Source: Akkermansia muciniphila (GTDB lineage: Bacteria > Verrucomicrobiota > Kiritimatiellia > RFP12 > JAAYNR01). From it: a stretch of 64,000 nucleotides of DNA. A program made the position numbers and the translations under genes. Positions 18,041-26,759 of this stretch are shown here, in pieces (within the stretch, counting starts at the first letter, position 1; each line of letters opens with the position of its first letter). The notes under the pieces are model-generated. The model saw only the letters and a program-made list of their open reading frames with translations, was not told the DNA's origin and searched no databases. The stretch spans positions 62,001-126,000 of the forward strand of contig CAMBQN010000005.1 of the NCBI GenBank assembly GCA_945870025.1, read 5' to 3'.

Positions 18041-20101
18041 TCATGCGAAACCCCTCTTGATAATCACGCTCAATACCGCTAGATCGGCTGGCGTCACGCC
18101 AGGAACGCGCCCGGCTTGCCCTAGATTGTCTGGCCGAACCCGACTCAGCTTCTCGCGACACTCATAGCCCAACGCAGGAATTTGCCAATAGTCAACCCAC
18201 GGCGGAATGATATCAGCCTCCATTCGCAACGCACGTTCCGCTTGGCGTCGTTCTTGCTCGATATACCCACGATACTTGATCTCTAACTCAACCTGTTCAA
18301 CAACGACCGATGGAAACGAACCGTTTGCGCAAAGAAGATCCGCATACCGCTGTCCGGGGCGCGCCAGATGCCGGGAGGCGGCGGCGCCATCGGTGAGATG
18401 AATCGCATCGAGCCGCACGCATTCCGCCGCGATCAGCCGGGCATACCGCTCCGTCTCATCCCGGAACACCGGGTCGCACAGTCCCAGCCGCTGCGCATGG
18501 GCGAGCATCCGAAAACGCGCGTTGTCCTGCCTCAACAACAACCGCCGCTCCGCCCGTGACGTGAACATGCGATACGGCTCATTCGTTCCTTTCGTCACCA
18601 GATCGTCAATCATCACGCCGATGTACGACTCCTGGCGGCTTAGACTCAGCGGATGCTCGTCCCGGACACGCAGCGCCGCATTGACTCCGGCTACAAAACC
18701 CTGGGCGGCCGCCTCCTCATAACCGGTCGTGCCGTTGATTTGCCCCGCAAAGAACAAGCCTTCATGCCTTTTGGACTCCAGCGCGTGCGTCAGCTCGCGA
18801 GCGTCGATGGCATCATACTCGATCGCGTAGGCGTACGCCAGAAACCGGGCCCGATCCAACCCGGGTATCAGCCGAACAAAACGCTCCTGAACCTCGCGCG
18901 GCAGACTGTTGGATATCCCGTTCGGGTAAATCCAGGCTGACGCGCCCAGCCCCTCAGGCTCCAAAAAGACATGATGGCTCTCTTTGTCGCCAAATTTGAC
19001 GATCTTGTCCTCCAGAGAGGGGCAATACCGAACACCTGTCCCGATGATGCCCCCTCCATAAAGCGCGCTGCGCGCAAGATTATCCTGAATCACCTGATGG
19101 CAAGCCGCGGTGGTGTGCGTCAGCCAGCAGGACACCTGCCGAGCGCCCGCCAAAACACTATCCTGTGGCAGACTGACGCCATCCGAGCGCCTATCCGCCG
19201 CCGGCGATGCCGAGGATTCGCTGTTGTTCCACGTGGAACTTTCCCCCAATGGCCGGCCCGTCTCTGCGCCAACATCCGCCGATAGCAACGCCAAAGACTC
19301 GCTGTTGTTCCACGTGGAACATCTCACCGATAACCCGCCATTGGGTGCGCGCGGCCCGGTCAAAGCACTCCGCACCCGAGCGCCGTGCCACGAGAAGAGG
19401 GGTGGCGGTTCTTCGCCAGCCTGCTCCTGCGTCTTGAAAAAATCAATGGATGTCGGGTCCAGCCGCGGCGGTGTGCCGGTTTTCAGGCGAATCCGCTCAT
19501 ACCCAGCGTCGTGTAGACTTTGAGAAAGGGCATTAGCGGCTGCGCGGCCATCTCCTCCGCCGGGTGTCACCTCGTGTCCGACATGAATCGTGCCGCCCAG
19601 CGCCGTACCCGTTGTCAGCACGACGCACCGGCCCTCTAATCGACCGTTTACGGATGTGTCAACGCCAGTCAGTCGACCCTCCGATTCTGTGTCCGAAAAA
19701 ACGAGCGCGGTAACCTCATCCTCGATCACCCGAAGATTCGAAGTGGACTCGATGACGGCCCGCATGCGCGCCGCGTAGCGGGCTTTATCACATTGCACCC
19801 GCGTGGCCCGCACGGCCGGTCCGCGACTCGCATTGAGCACGCGAAACTGTATCCCGGTGCAGTCTGCGTTGAACCCCATCTCCCCGCCCAGCGCATCCAA
19901 CTCATAGATCAGATGCGATTTAGCCAGACCGCCAATGGCTGGGTTGCAGGGCATCCGTCCGATCGCGTCACGGTGTGCGGTGATCAACAGGGTCTTGCAA
20001 TTCATCCGTGCAGCGGCAAGCGCTGCCTCGGATCCGGCATGTCCACCGCCGACGACAATCACGTCCCAACTGTCTCCGCTAATCAGACCGATGCTTTTCA
20101 T
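18041..20101 (-). CDS. mnmG: tRNA U34 carboxymethylaminomethyl-modifying protein MnmG (GidA), with an extra segment
   Basis: 686 residues; usual length is about 620-640. The FAD-binding N-terminus ([21 protein letters not shown], with GGGHAG) and family blocks ([44 protein letters not shown]) are intact. With MnmE it modifies uridine 34 of certain tRNAs. Between SWHG (about residue 240) and QVSCWLTHT (about 320) there is an extra segment of roughly 65 residues where other MnmG proteins have a short loop. It contains two copies of STWNNSES, encoded over two parS palindromes. The insertion lies in a surface loop region of the family, so activity may be preserved. mnmE is 287 bp upstream. Confidence 0.93.
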   Translation of the reverse strand: MKSIGLISGDSWDVIVVGGGHAGSEAALAAARMNCKTLLITAHRDAIGRMPCNPAIGGLAKSHLIYELDALGGEMGFNADCTGIQFRVLNASRGPAVRATRVQCDKARYAARMRAVIESTSNLRVIEDEVTALVFSDTESEGRLTGVDTSVNGRLEGRCVVLTTGTALGGTIHVGHEVTPGGGDGRAAANALSQSLHDAGYERIRLKTGTPPRLDPTSIDFFKTQEQAGEEPPPLFSWHGARVRSALTGPRAPNGGLSVRCSTWNNSESLALLSADVGAETGRPLGESSTWNNSESSASPAADRRSDGVSLPQDSVLAGARQVSCWLTHTTAACHQVIQDNLARSALYGGGIIGTGVRYCPSLEDKIVKFGDKESHHVFLEPEGLGASAWIYPNGISNSLPREVQERFVRLIPGLDRARFLAYAYAIEYDAIDARELTHALESKRHEGLFFAGQINGTTGYEEAAAQGFVAGVNAALRVRDEHPLSLSRQESYIGVMIDDLVTKGTNEPYRMFTSRAERRLLLRQDNARFRMLAHAQRLGLCDPVFRDETERYARLIAAECVRLDAIHLTDGAAASRHLARPGQRYADLLCANGSFPSVVVEQVELEIKYRGYIEQERRQAERALRMEADIIPPWVDYWQIPALGYECREKLSRVRPDNLGQAGRVPGVTPADLAVLSVIIKRGFA
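19225..19240. promoter_or_regulatory. parS: parS-type ParB binding site (one end mismatch)
   Basis: TGTTCCACGTGGAACT contains the full 14-bp palindrome GTTCCACGTGGAAC of chromosomal parS sites. It lies inside the extra coding segment of mnmG, 81 bp from a second, perfect copy. Confidence 0.85.
19306..19321. promoter_or_regulatory. parS: parS-type ParB binding site (perfect 16-bp palindrome)
   Basis: TGTTCCACGTGGAACA is a perfect 16-bp palindrome identical to the parS form known from pseudomonads and close to the Bacillus consensus. It lies within the mnmG coding segment. An 81-bp duplication appears to have produced the two sites. Confidence 0.88.
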
Positions 20102-20388
20102 GTGCGATATGGTAACGCGTCCCCGGCGATTCGTCCAGCCCCGTATGATTCTTGTTTTTCGGGGGAGTTATGCACAACTCAATCCACCCGGTCTGAAAGC
20201 CCGATTCACTCCTTAACTATCGATAGCGCGGCGCGTTTGTCTATCCATAACCTATTGTGAATCAATGACTTATATGTTAGGCAAATGTTAGGCCGTGTCA
20301 CGCCGGTTCCTTTATTGGGGATTGATGTCTACTGGTTATTGACTACTTATCAACACCCCTCTATTGGAGTCTAAGTGCTGATTCTCAA
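20102..20388. other. mnmG-mnmE intergenic region, candidate oriC
   Basis: This AT-richer 287-bp gap holds two 9-mers one base from the DnaA box TTATCCACA: TTATGCACA (20168-20176) and TTATCAACA (20347-20355). A third, TTACCCACA (20393-20401), overlaps the mnmE end, and a weaker CTATCCATA lies at 20241. Two parS sites are 0.8 kb away. In several phyla oriC is beside mnmG. The mnmG promoter must also be here. No GC-skew calculation was possible. Confidence 0.45.
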
Positions 20389-21771
20389 TCACTTACCCAC
20401 ACAGAATCGCATGAACACCGTATCCAAGAGGTCGTCGCTATAGATTCTCCCCGTAATCCGTCCCAGCGCTTCCGCCGCTTCACGCAGAGGAATTGCGGCG
20501 AGGACCAACCCATCCGGGGTTTCGAGGAGGCGGGTCGCGCGCCGGATCGCGGCATTCGCAGTTGTCAGCTCCACGGCGTGCCGCTGGCTGATCGCCACCG
20601 CCTCGTGTGTTCCCGCACTAGCCTCCAGTTTGGCCTTCAACACCTCTACAACCGACCGCACCCCGTCCGGCGTAATTGCCGAACAGCGCGGCATGGCGAC
20701 GGCGACGGGCAGGTTCAAGGCCGCGGCCAGCTCCGTATTCCCGGCACAGTCGGGGCAGTCGGCCTTGTTGACCACCACAATCATCCGATCCACCGGAAGC
20801 GCGGCGATCGCTTCCCGATCCGTCTCATCAGGGGGGGTCGTTCCGTCAACGACATAGATGACCCAGTCGGCCGCCTCCGTTAACTGACGGGCCCGGGCTA
20901 TTCCTTCGCGTTCCACGGCGCACGCGGCATCGCGTATGCCGGCGGTGTCGGCCAGCCGCAATGGAATGCCGTTGAGGTTGTAGCCCTCCTCGATCGTGTC
21001 GCGCGTGGTGCCGGGGGTTTCGGAGACGATGGCGCGCGGCCGCCCCAGCAGCGCATTCAGGAGCGAGGACTTGCCGGCGTTGACGCGACCCGCGATCACC
21101 GTCAGCACCCCGTCACGCAGCACATGCCCTTCGCCCCTGGTCGCGAGCAGCGCCTGAATCTCGGTGACGACCGCGCCGAGTTCGGTTCGCACGGTATCCC
21201 AAAACTGGGGGGAAATCTCCCCCTCATCGAAGTCGAGCAAGGTCTCGATATCGGCGCACACGGCAGTCAGACGCTCGTAAAGCGCCTCCACACGCCGCCT
21301 CAGCCCGCCTGTCGCTTGTTCCCGCGCCGCCCGCGCCGCCCGCGCGGTCTGGGCTTGAATCACATCGAGCACCGCCTCGGACTGCGTCAGGTCGAGGCGT
21401 CCGTTGAGAAAGGCCCGCCGTGTGAATTCGCCAGGCCCCGCCGGCTGCGCGCCGGCGTGAAACACGGCTTGCAGCACCTGGCGCGCGACCACCGCGCCGC
21501 CATGCCCCTGCAGTTCGACCGTATCCTCACCGGTATAGCTGCGAGGTGCTCGGAAGATCAGGACGATCCCGTCGTCCAGCACCGCCCCAGCCGCGCCGTC
21601 GGAAAACGTGGCGTGAAAGAACGTCCCGGCTGGCCGTTGCGATGGCGGCGGTCCCGCACACCGCGCCACCCGGTCGGCCACGGCGAACGCCTCTGGCCCG
21701 GAAATCCGAATGACGGCCACGCCTGCTGGCCCCGCTGCCGTCGCCAAAGCCGCAATGGTTGGTGTGGGCAT
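20389..21771 (-). CDS. mnmE: tRNA modification GTPase MnmE (TrmE)
   Basis: 460 residues, the usual length. An N-terminal tetrahydrofolate-binding domain (TIAALATAAGPAGVAVIRIS, ending GRLDLTQSEAVLDVI) is followed by helical and G domains. These carry the P-loop (AGRVNAGKSSLLNALLG), the G2 region (PGTTRDTIEE), G3 (LADTAG) and the G4 motif NKAD. The C-terminus is the diagnostic CVGK. It acts with MnmG on tRNA wobble uridine. mnmE precedes mnmG on the same strand but is separated by 287 bp, so it is not tightly coupled. The fusion protein gene lies 9 bp upstream. Confidence 0.96.
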   Translation of the reverse strand: MPTPTIAALATAAGPAGVAVIRISGPEAFAVADRVARCAGPPPSQRPAGTFFHATFSDGAAGAVLDDGIVLIFRAPRSYTGEDTVELQGHGGAVVARQVLQAVFHAGAQPAGPGEFTRRAFLNGRLDLTQSEAVLDVIQAQTARAARAAREQATGGLRRRVEALYERLTAVCADIETLLDFDEGEISPQFWDTVRTELGAVVTEIQALLATRGEGHVLRDGVLTVIAGRVNAGKSSLLNALLGRPRAIVSETPGTTRDTIEEGYNLNGIPLRLADTAGIRDAACAVEREGIARARQLTEAADWVIYVVDGTTPPDETDREAIAALPVDRMIVVVNKADCPDCAGNTELAAALNLPVAVAMPRCSAITPDGVRSVVEVLKAKLEASAGTHEAVAISQRHAVELTTANAAIRRATRLLETPDGLVLAAIPLREAAEALGRITGRIYSDDLLDTVFMRFCVGK

Positions 21772-21780
21772 GTCGTCCCC

Positions 21781-23796
21781 TTATTCAAAATAACTAGGCA
21801 GATCGATCAGTCGCAGCCGCGGTGCGGGAAGCAGCGGCGCGGTACGACCCAGCAGGTCGCAGGCCCGTGCGGCGGCGATGCCGGCTGTCACGATCTGCGG
21901 GCCGCCATCGTTCCATCCCATCCACACCGGCCGCCCGGCAGCATCCTCGAACCGCAAAAGCCAAGCCGACCCGCCGCCCTCCACCGGCTCCCGCCGCACA
22001 AACCGGCCGCCGGCACCCAAACGGCGCATGAACAACTGCCAGGCATCTTGTTGGGTGGCCCGTTGCGCCTGATCACCGGAATGAGCCGGCTGCATCAGAA
22101 CGACCTGCTCGATCAGCCCCGAACAGACGGCCAGTATCGTCCGTCTCACGTATCGCGCGAGCCGAAGTTCGCACGCATCGGCCGCTTCGGCATGGTCCGT
22201 TGGATCCTCCACATCGTCCGCGCCCGCCTCAACGATCAGGATCGGCCGCGTCTGCGCTTTCGCCCCGCCCCGGGCCGCGCCGCAGAACCGGGCCAACCGC
22301 TCCAGCCACGCCGCATCGCTGACCGCCGCCGATTCCAGCCACGCCGCGTACGTCCGGCAAACACAGGACTCCCATCCGCCGACACGGGCCAGAGCATGGG
22401 TCGTGTGAGAAAGAAACCGATGATTGCCCACCGCGCACGCCGGCCCGGAGAAAACAACTCCTGGAAAAGCGTCACGCACCTTCTGCAGCGGCTCCAGAAA
22501 CCGCCGGTACTCCGCTGCCGACCGAAAACCCCACGCCGCCTCATCCGGGGCAAACCCGTACACCGCTCGCTGCACCTGCCATCCGACCGGTTCCAAGGCA
22601 CGCATGATAAAGGTCACCCACCGCTCCGGATCCTGTACCGCCCGCCGATCTTGAACCAGCAGAACCGATACGCAAAATCCGTCTGTCAACCATTTCTGGA
22701 CTGAGGTCAGCGCCGCCGCCCGTTGTTCGTCCGAGTCGTGGCAACACAGACGCACCCAGACATCCCGAATACCCGGCTCGCCCAAGACCGCCAAATCCTC
22801 TGCCTGCGGCTCCGAAACCGCGTGCACACCAACCGCCAGTCGATGTGGCAGCGTCACCGGCTCGGCAAACAAGCCGTCGCCCCCAAACCACTCAAACCAC
22901 AGCGGAAAACCGTTGGCCGGAAGCGTCACGGCGCGCGCGTCTTCGTGATCGAGGTTCACCGCCTCATCGCGCGCCGCATCCCAGAGAAACGCCGCGGCGG
23001 TATCCAACAGCGGCGGCGACGGCACCCCGCACAGACGCCACCACGCACGAACGCCACGCCGTTGCACCCGCAACCCGCGCATCACCAACGAATCCGGCGC
23101 CTCTCTCAGACCCGCCGCCCGCGCCTCCGCCAGCAGCCGGGGCGGCAGATCGAGCGCAGCCCAATCGCGCAGCCGCTCCCAAGGCCCTGGCGCCGCGCCG
23201 ATCACACACCGCTCCAGCCCGGTAAAGCAAATGCCTCCACGCGGCGCGCGCCGGGTGTCGACCCACACGTTCCAGCGGTCGAGATTGCCGTGAAAAACAC
23301 CGGCCTCGTGCAGGTCGTGGATCGCCGCGCCGACCGCGCGCACCCACTCGCGGATGCGGCCAAAATCGTTCTGCTCCGTCAGCAGATGTGCGAGCCACTC
23401 CTGCAACGGACAGAGTCCGGAGTGCATCAGAAACACCGCCAGTCCCTCCCACCGCCGCAGCCCCGCAGGGCGCACCAGGCACGCGATCGGCTGGGGCGTC
23501 TGAACAGCCCGCCCCAACAGCCGCCGGGCCGACTCCACCGCGCGCACGGCCTGGACACCACCGGCCGCGGCCGGAAACCCCTGAATCAGAAAGGAGTGCC
23601 CACGCGCGCCCGGCTGCCCCGCCGCCCGGAATGTGAACAGACGCCCACGGCGCACCCAATCCGAATCTCGGCCTGCCACCAGCTCGGTCAAAGAGCGCCG
23701 CATTTCATCCGTGCGGAAGGAATCCTCCAAGCACGCGCGATAGGCACCAACCGGTTCCCATCCCTCTGTAAAATCCATTCCTGTCATGCGATTCAT
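21781..23796 (-). CDS. Degenerate LPS-kinase-like domain fused to a glycosidase-like domain
   Basis: 671 residues; the start may be ATG 23796 or one of two ATGs just downstream. The N-terminal half resembles Kdo/WaaP-type sugar kinases: an AIHDLHEAGVFHGNLDRWN block around 165-180 corresponds to the HGDLxxxN catalytic loop, but the aspartate is asparagine, and the following metal-binding motif reads TGLER rather than IDFDR. The C-terminal half (about 340-640) looks like a glycoside hydrolase TIM barrel (WVRLCCHD, WGFRSAAEYRRFLEPL, PILIVEAGADD), but the usual acid glutamate before WG is not evident. It may be a sensor or scaffold for envelope sugars. Function is not known; the fold assignments are from motif memory. 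Confidence 0.6.
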   Translation of the reverse strand: MNRMTGMDFTEGWEPVGAYRACLEDSFRTDEMRRSLTELVAGRDSDWVRRGRLFTFRAAGQPGARGHSFLIQGFPAAAGGVQAVRAVESARRLLGRAVQTPQPIACLVRPAGLRRWEGLAVFLMHSGLCPLQEWLAHLLTEQNDFGRIREWVRAVGAAIHDLHEAGVFHGNLDRWNVWVDTRRAPRGGICFTGLERCVIGAAPGPWERLRDWAALDLPPRLLAEARAAGLREAPDSLVMRGLRVQRRGVRAWWRLCGVPSPPLLDTAAAFLWDAARDEAVNLDHEDARAVTLPANGFPLWFEWFGGDGLFAEPVTLPHRLAVGVHAVSEPQAEDLAVLGEPGIRDVWVRLCCHDSDEQRAAALTSVQKWLTDGFCVSVLLVQDRRAVQDPERWVTFIMRALEPVGWQVQRAVYGFAPDEAAWGFRSAAEYRRFLEPLQKVRDAFPGVVFSGPACAVGNHRFLSHTTHALARVGGWESCVCRTYAAWLESAAVSDAAWLERLARFCGAARGGAKAQTRPILIVEAGADDVEDPTDHAEAADACELRLARYVRRTILAVCSGLIEQVVLMQPAHSGDQAQRATQQDAWQLFMRRLGAGGRFVRREPVEGGGSAWLLRFEDAAGRPVWMGWNDGGPQIVTAGIAAARACDLLGRTAPLLPAPRLRLIDLPSYFE

Positions 23797-24022
23797 AAGT
23801 TTGCCGTCGTAACTACGCGGGTATCCAGAAGACAGAATTTCTGCATTCTGAGCCGTTACGGTTTGTCATTATAGCGCATTCCGCCGCCGCCGCATCAGAA
23901 AACGATCAGGTACAGCGATGGGGGGTTTTTGGGTTTTTGAGCTTGTCTTCCGACGATCCGCCTGATACAGTCTGGTTCCATTCGGTTCATCATGCACCAC
24001 GTCATTCCGGGAGGATGATGAC

Positions 24023-24271
24023 ATGCGTTCCATTACGATTCATAATCTTGACCCTGAGGTCGGTCGTCTGATCCAGAATCAGGCTGCGGAAGAAGGTTTG
24101 AGCCTCAATCAGTTGGTGAAGCGCCTGTTGAGAAAGGCTCTGGGGCTATCAGGCTTGACCGCCGCTCAACCGCACGGTTTTGATGAGTTCTCGGGACTTT
24201 GGACGCGGGAAGAGGCCGCTGAATTCAATGCCGCCACCGAACGCCAGGTTGATCCGGAGGGTTGGTCATGA
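24023..24271 (+). CDS. vapB: VapB/FitA-type ribbon-helix-helix antitoxin
   Basis: 82 residues. The N-terminal RHH motif (RSITIHNLDPEVGRLIQNQA, then EGLSLNQLVKRLLRKALG) is the DNA-binding part. The C-terminal tail (FDEFSGLWTREEAAEFNAAT) is the usual PIN-toxin-wrapping segment of FitA-like antitoxins. A good GGGAGGATGATG ribosome site precedes ATG 24023. It overlaps the toxin start by 4 bp (ATGA), so toxin translation is coupled. It lies upstream of glyS and is probably independently autoregulated. Confidence 0.88.
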   Translation: MRSITIHNLDPEVGRLIQNQAAEEGLSLNQLVKRLLRKALGLSGLTAAQPHGFDEFSGLWTREEAAEFNAATERQVDPEGWS

Positions 24272-24678
24272 AGCGGGTGATGCTCGACACCAATGCTTAT
24301 TCGGCTTTATTATCGGGCGACCCTGCCGTGCGTGCCGCGCTTGAATCCGCCACTGAAATCCTGTTGCCTCTTTTTGTTGTGGGTGAACTGGAGGCGGGGT
24401 TCTGTGGCGGCTTGCGCTATGCTGAGAATGTCGCCATTCTTCAGCGCTTTCTGGGCAAGCCCGGCGTTCGTGAAGTTCCCGCCGGTCATGAAACCGCACA
24501 CCTCTACGGAAAATTGAAGGACGGACTGAAAAGAAACGGAACACCCATTCCGGAAAACGACATCTGGATCGCCGCATCCGTGATCGAGCATGCCGCCGAA
24601 CTGATCACGTATGACCGCCACTTCACCACCATTCATAAAATTCGCATATGGGATCACCTCGGCCGGCACACGGCGTGA
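24268..24678 (+). CDS. vapC: VapC-family PIN-domain ribonuclease toxin
   Basis: 136 residues from ATG 24268, with GGAGG 7 bases upstream. PIN active-site acids are visible: D in MLDTNAYSALL, E in VVGELEAGF, D in NDIWIAASV and D in ITYDRHFTTI. VapC toxins cleave tRNA or rRNA when not bound by VapB. All four acidic positions are intact, so the toxin appears functional. It partners with the overlapping vapB. Confidence 0.9.
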   Translation: MKRVMLDTNAYSALLSGDPAVRAALESATEILLPLFVVGELEAGFCGGLRYAENVAILQRFLGKPGVREVPAGHETAHLYGKLKDGLKRNGTPIPENDIWIAASVIEHAAELITYDRHFTTIHKIRIWDHLGRHTA

Positions 24679-24696
24679 TCGCCATCCGGGTTTGGA

Positions 24697-24725
24697 TAGA
24701 CACATCCCCTCAAAAGTTCTATAGT
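24697..24725 (+). promoter_or_regulatory. Probable sigma70 promoter of glyS
   Basis: TAGACA (24697-24702), a 17-bp spacer and TATAGT (24720-24725), about 60 bp before the glyS start and just after vapC. This separates glyS transcription from the toxin-antitoxin module. Confidence 0.6.
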
Positions 24726-24788
24726 CATGACGTTCGTCTCCGGCGCGGCCTGTCGCCGTGTGGAGCACGACACAAGCTGGAACTGATT

Positions 24789-26555
24789 ATGCAGAACACC
24801 GAACCGAACAAGCTCGAAACCATCGCCTCTCTGTGCAAACGCCGGGGCTTCATTTTCCAAAGTTCCGAAATTTATGACGGCATCAGCGGCTTTTGGGACT
24901 ACGGTCCGCTCGGCTGCGAACTCAAGCGCAACATCAAGGAGTCGTGGTGGCGCCAGACGGTCCGCCTGCGCGAGGATGTGGTCGGAATTGAGGCGACCAT
25001 CATCATGCACCCCGCCATCTGGAAGGCATCGGGACATCTCGACACCTTTTCCGATCCGATGAGCATGTGCCGCGACTGTAAGAAACTGCTCCGCTCCGAC
25101 CATGCCTGGGACATCTTCGCCGACGGCGACACCGGCGGCGCCATGGCCGATCTGTTCGCGGGCGGCGCGCCCGACATCGGCCGCGTGGTGGCCTGGATCA
25201 AGGGCCGCGGCAAAGGCGTGGCACCCAACCTCGCGGCCGTCAAGGCCCCCGACGCCAGCATCCCGCACCTCGCCGCCGGGCTCGCCTCGGTCACCTCGTC
25301 CCGCGACCTCTACACCCTCTTGGCCACGCCCGCCGGAGCCACCGCGCCGACGCGCGCCTGCCCCCATTGCGGCGGCGACATGACCGAGCCACGCCCCTTC
25401 AACCTGATGTTTAAGACCATCGTCGGCCCGGTCGAGGATCCGGCCAACGTCGCCTACCTCCGTCCCGAAACCGCCCAGGCGATTTTTGCCCAGTTTCCCA
25501 ATGTCTACGCCACGGCCCGCCAGACGGTTCCCTTCGGCATCGCTCAGATGGGCAAGGCGTTCCGCAACGAGGTGACCCCCCGCAACTACACCTTCCGCTC
25601 GCGCGAGTTCGAGCAGATGGAATTGGAATTTTTCATCAAGCCCGACGAGGCCGTCGAACTGCTTTGCGGCCGGGTCATCACCCTCGCCGACAACCCCGAT
25701 CTCGCCACGATCTCCGATGCGTGGGGCTGGGAGGTCTGGCACAAGTACTGGGTCGAGCAACGCAAGGCGTGGATCATCTCGGCGGGGCTGCCCGCCGACT
25801 CGTTCGTCGAATACTGGCAGAAGCCCGACGAACTGGCCCACTACGCCCGTGCCTGCGTGGACATTGAATACGCCTTCCCCTTCGGCACGCAGGAGCTGGA
25901 AGGGATCGCCGCACGCTCCGACTTCGATCTCTCGCAGCACCAGAAGCACAGCGGCAAGTCGATGGAGGTCTTCGACGAGGCGCTCAAACTCGCGGCGAAC
26001 AAACTCGACGACACCGCCAAGGCCGCCTTCACCGAGAAGGTCGCCGCCGACTGGACCGCCCGCGGCAAGAGCGCCGATGCCGCCCGCGCCTTTGTCGCCC
26101 GACTCTTCGACGGCAAATACATCCCCCACGTGATCGAGCCTTCGTCGGGTGTCGACCGCATGGCCCTCGCTCTGCTGTGCAACGCCTATGCCGAAGAAAC
26201 GGTGACGGATGAAAAGGGTAAGTCGGAGGTGCGCACCATCCTGCGCTTCGCGCCGAATATTGCCCCGATCAAGATCGCCTTTTTCCCGCTGGTGAAAAAC
26301 AAGCCCGAACTGTATGCCAAGGCCCGTGAGATCTTCAGTGGCTTTCAGCGCCGCTGGAACTGCTTCTGGGACGAGTCGGGGGCGATCGGCCGCCGCTACC
26401 GCCGCATGGACGAGGCCGGCACGCCCTTCTGCGTCACCGTCGACTTCCAAACCCTCGACGACGGCACCGTCACCCTCCGCGACCGCGATACGATGAAACA
26501 GGAACGCCTCACCGTCGCCGCGCTCAAAGAGAAGCTGGAAACGATTTTGGATTGA
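24789..26555 (+). CDS. glyS: Glycyl-tRNA synthetase, alpha2 (single-chain) type
   Basis: 588 residues from ATG 24789 (MQNTEPNKLETIASLCKRRG); upstream in-frame codons overlap the promoter. The class II motifs of the homodimeric GlyRS are visible: the N-terminal GFIFQSSEIYDGISGFWDYG block, motif 2 around FGIAQMGKAFRNEVTPRN, and motif 3 near EPSSGVDRMALAL, plus the anticodon domain at the C-terminus (FCVTVDFQTL, VTLRDRDTMKQERL). Paired cysteines (CRDCKK, CPHCGG) probably bind zinc. It charges tRNA-Gly. The presence of this form means the alpha2beta2 glyQS type is probably not used. Confidence 0.95.
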   Translation: MQNTEPNKLETIASLCKRRGFIFQSSEIYDGISGFWDYGPLGCELKRNIKESWWRQTVRLREDVVGIEATIIMHPAIWKASGHLDTFSDPMSMCRDCKKLLRSDHAWDIFADGDTGGAMADLFAGGAPDIGRVVAWIKGRGKGVAPNLAAVKAPDASIPHLAAGLASVTSSRDLYTLLATPAGATAPTRACPHCGGDMTEPRPFNLMFKTIVGPVEDPANVAYLRPETAQAIFAQFPNVYATARQTVPFGIAQMGKAFRNEVTPRNYTFRSREFEQMELEFFIKPDEAVELLCGRVITLADNPDLATISDAWGWEVWHKYWVEQRKAWIISAGLPADSFVEYWQKPDELAHYARACVDIEYAFPFGTQELEGIAARSDFDLSQHQKHSGKSMEVFDEALKLAANKLDDTAKAAFTEKVAADWTARGKSADAARAFVARLFDGKYIPHVIEPSSGVDRMALALLCNAYAEETVTDEKGKSEVRTILRFAPNIAPIKIAFFPLVKNKPELYAKAREIFSGFQRRWNCFWDESGAIGRRYRRMDEAGTPFCVTVDFQTLDDGTVTLRDRDTMKQERLTVAALKEKLETILD

Positions 26556-26582
26556 TGAAAACGTCTCGCAATGTCTTTTCAG

Positions 26583-26748
26583 AGGCTCTTGCAAAACGCT
26601 GTTTTGCAAGCGGCGTGTTCAGGTGTCAGGTTTCGGGTGTCAGGAAGAACCACACGATGTTGCGTCTTCCTGAAACCTGAACACTGAAACCTGAAACCTG
26701 AACACTGAAACCTGAAACCGGCGCTTGCAGGGGTTTTGCAAGCGCCTC
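26583..26748. repeat. Hairpin repeat with CTGAAACC tandem arms and TTGCAAAA ends
   Basis: The outer ends GAGGCTCTTGCAAAAC and GTTTTGCAAGCGCCTC are inverted copies. The inner arms hold repeats of TCAGGTTTCAG and its complement and close on AGGAAGA/TCTTCCT around a 16-bp loop. It fills the gap between glyS and the next gene and may also terminate glyS. The end motif recurs at 40.1 kb. Confidence 0.85.
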
Positions 26749-26759
26749 TGGAGACTGCC

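Noticed and set aside
24654-26609. Long open frame on the minus strand opposite glyS (651 codons)
   Set aside because: It mirrors a clear glycyl-tRNA synthetase; GC-rich codons with G or C at the third base make such antisense frames. No motif or ribosome site.
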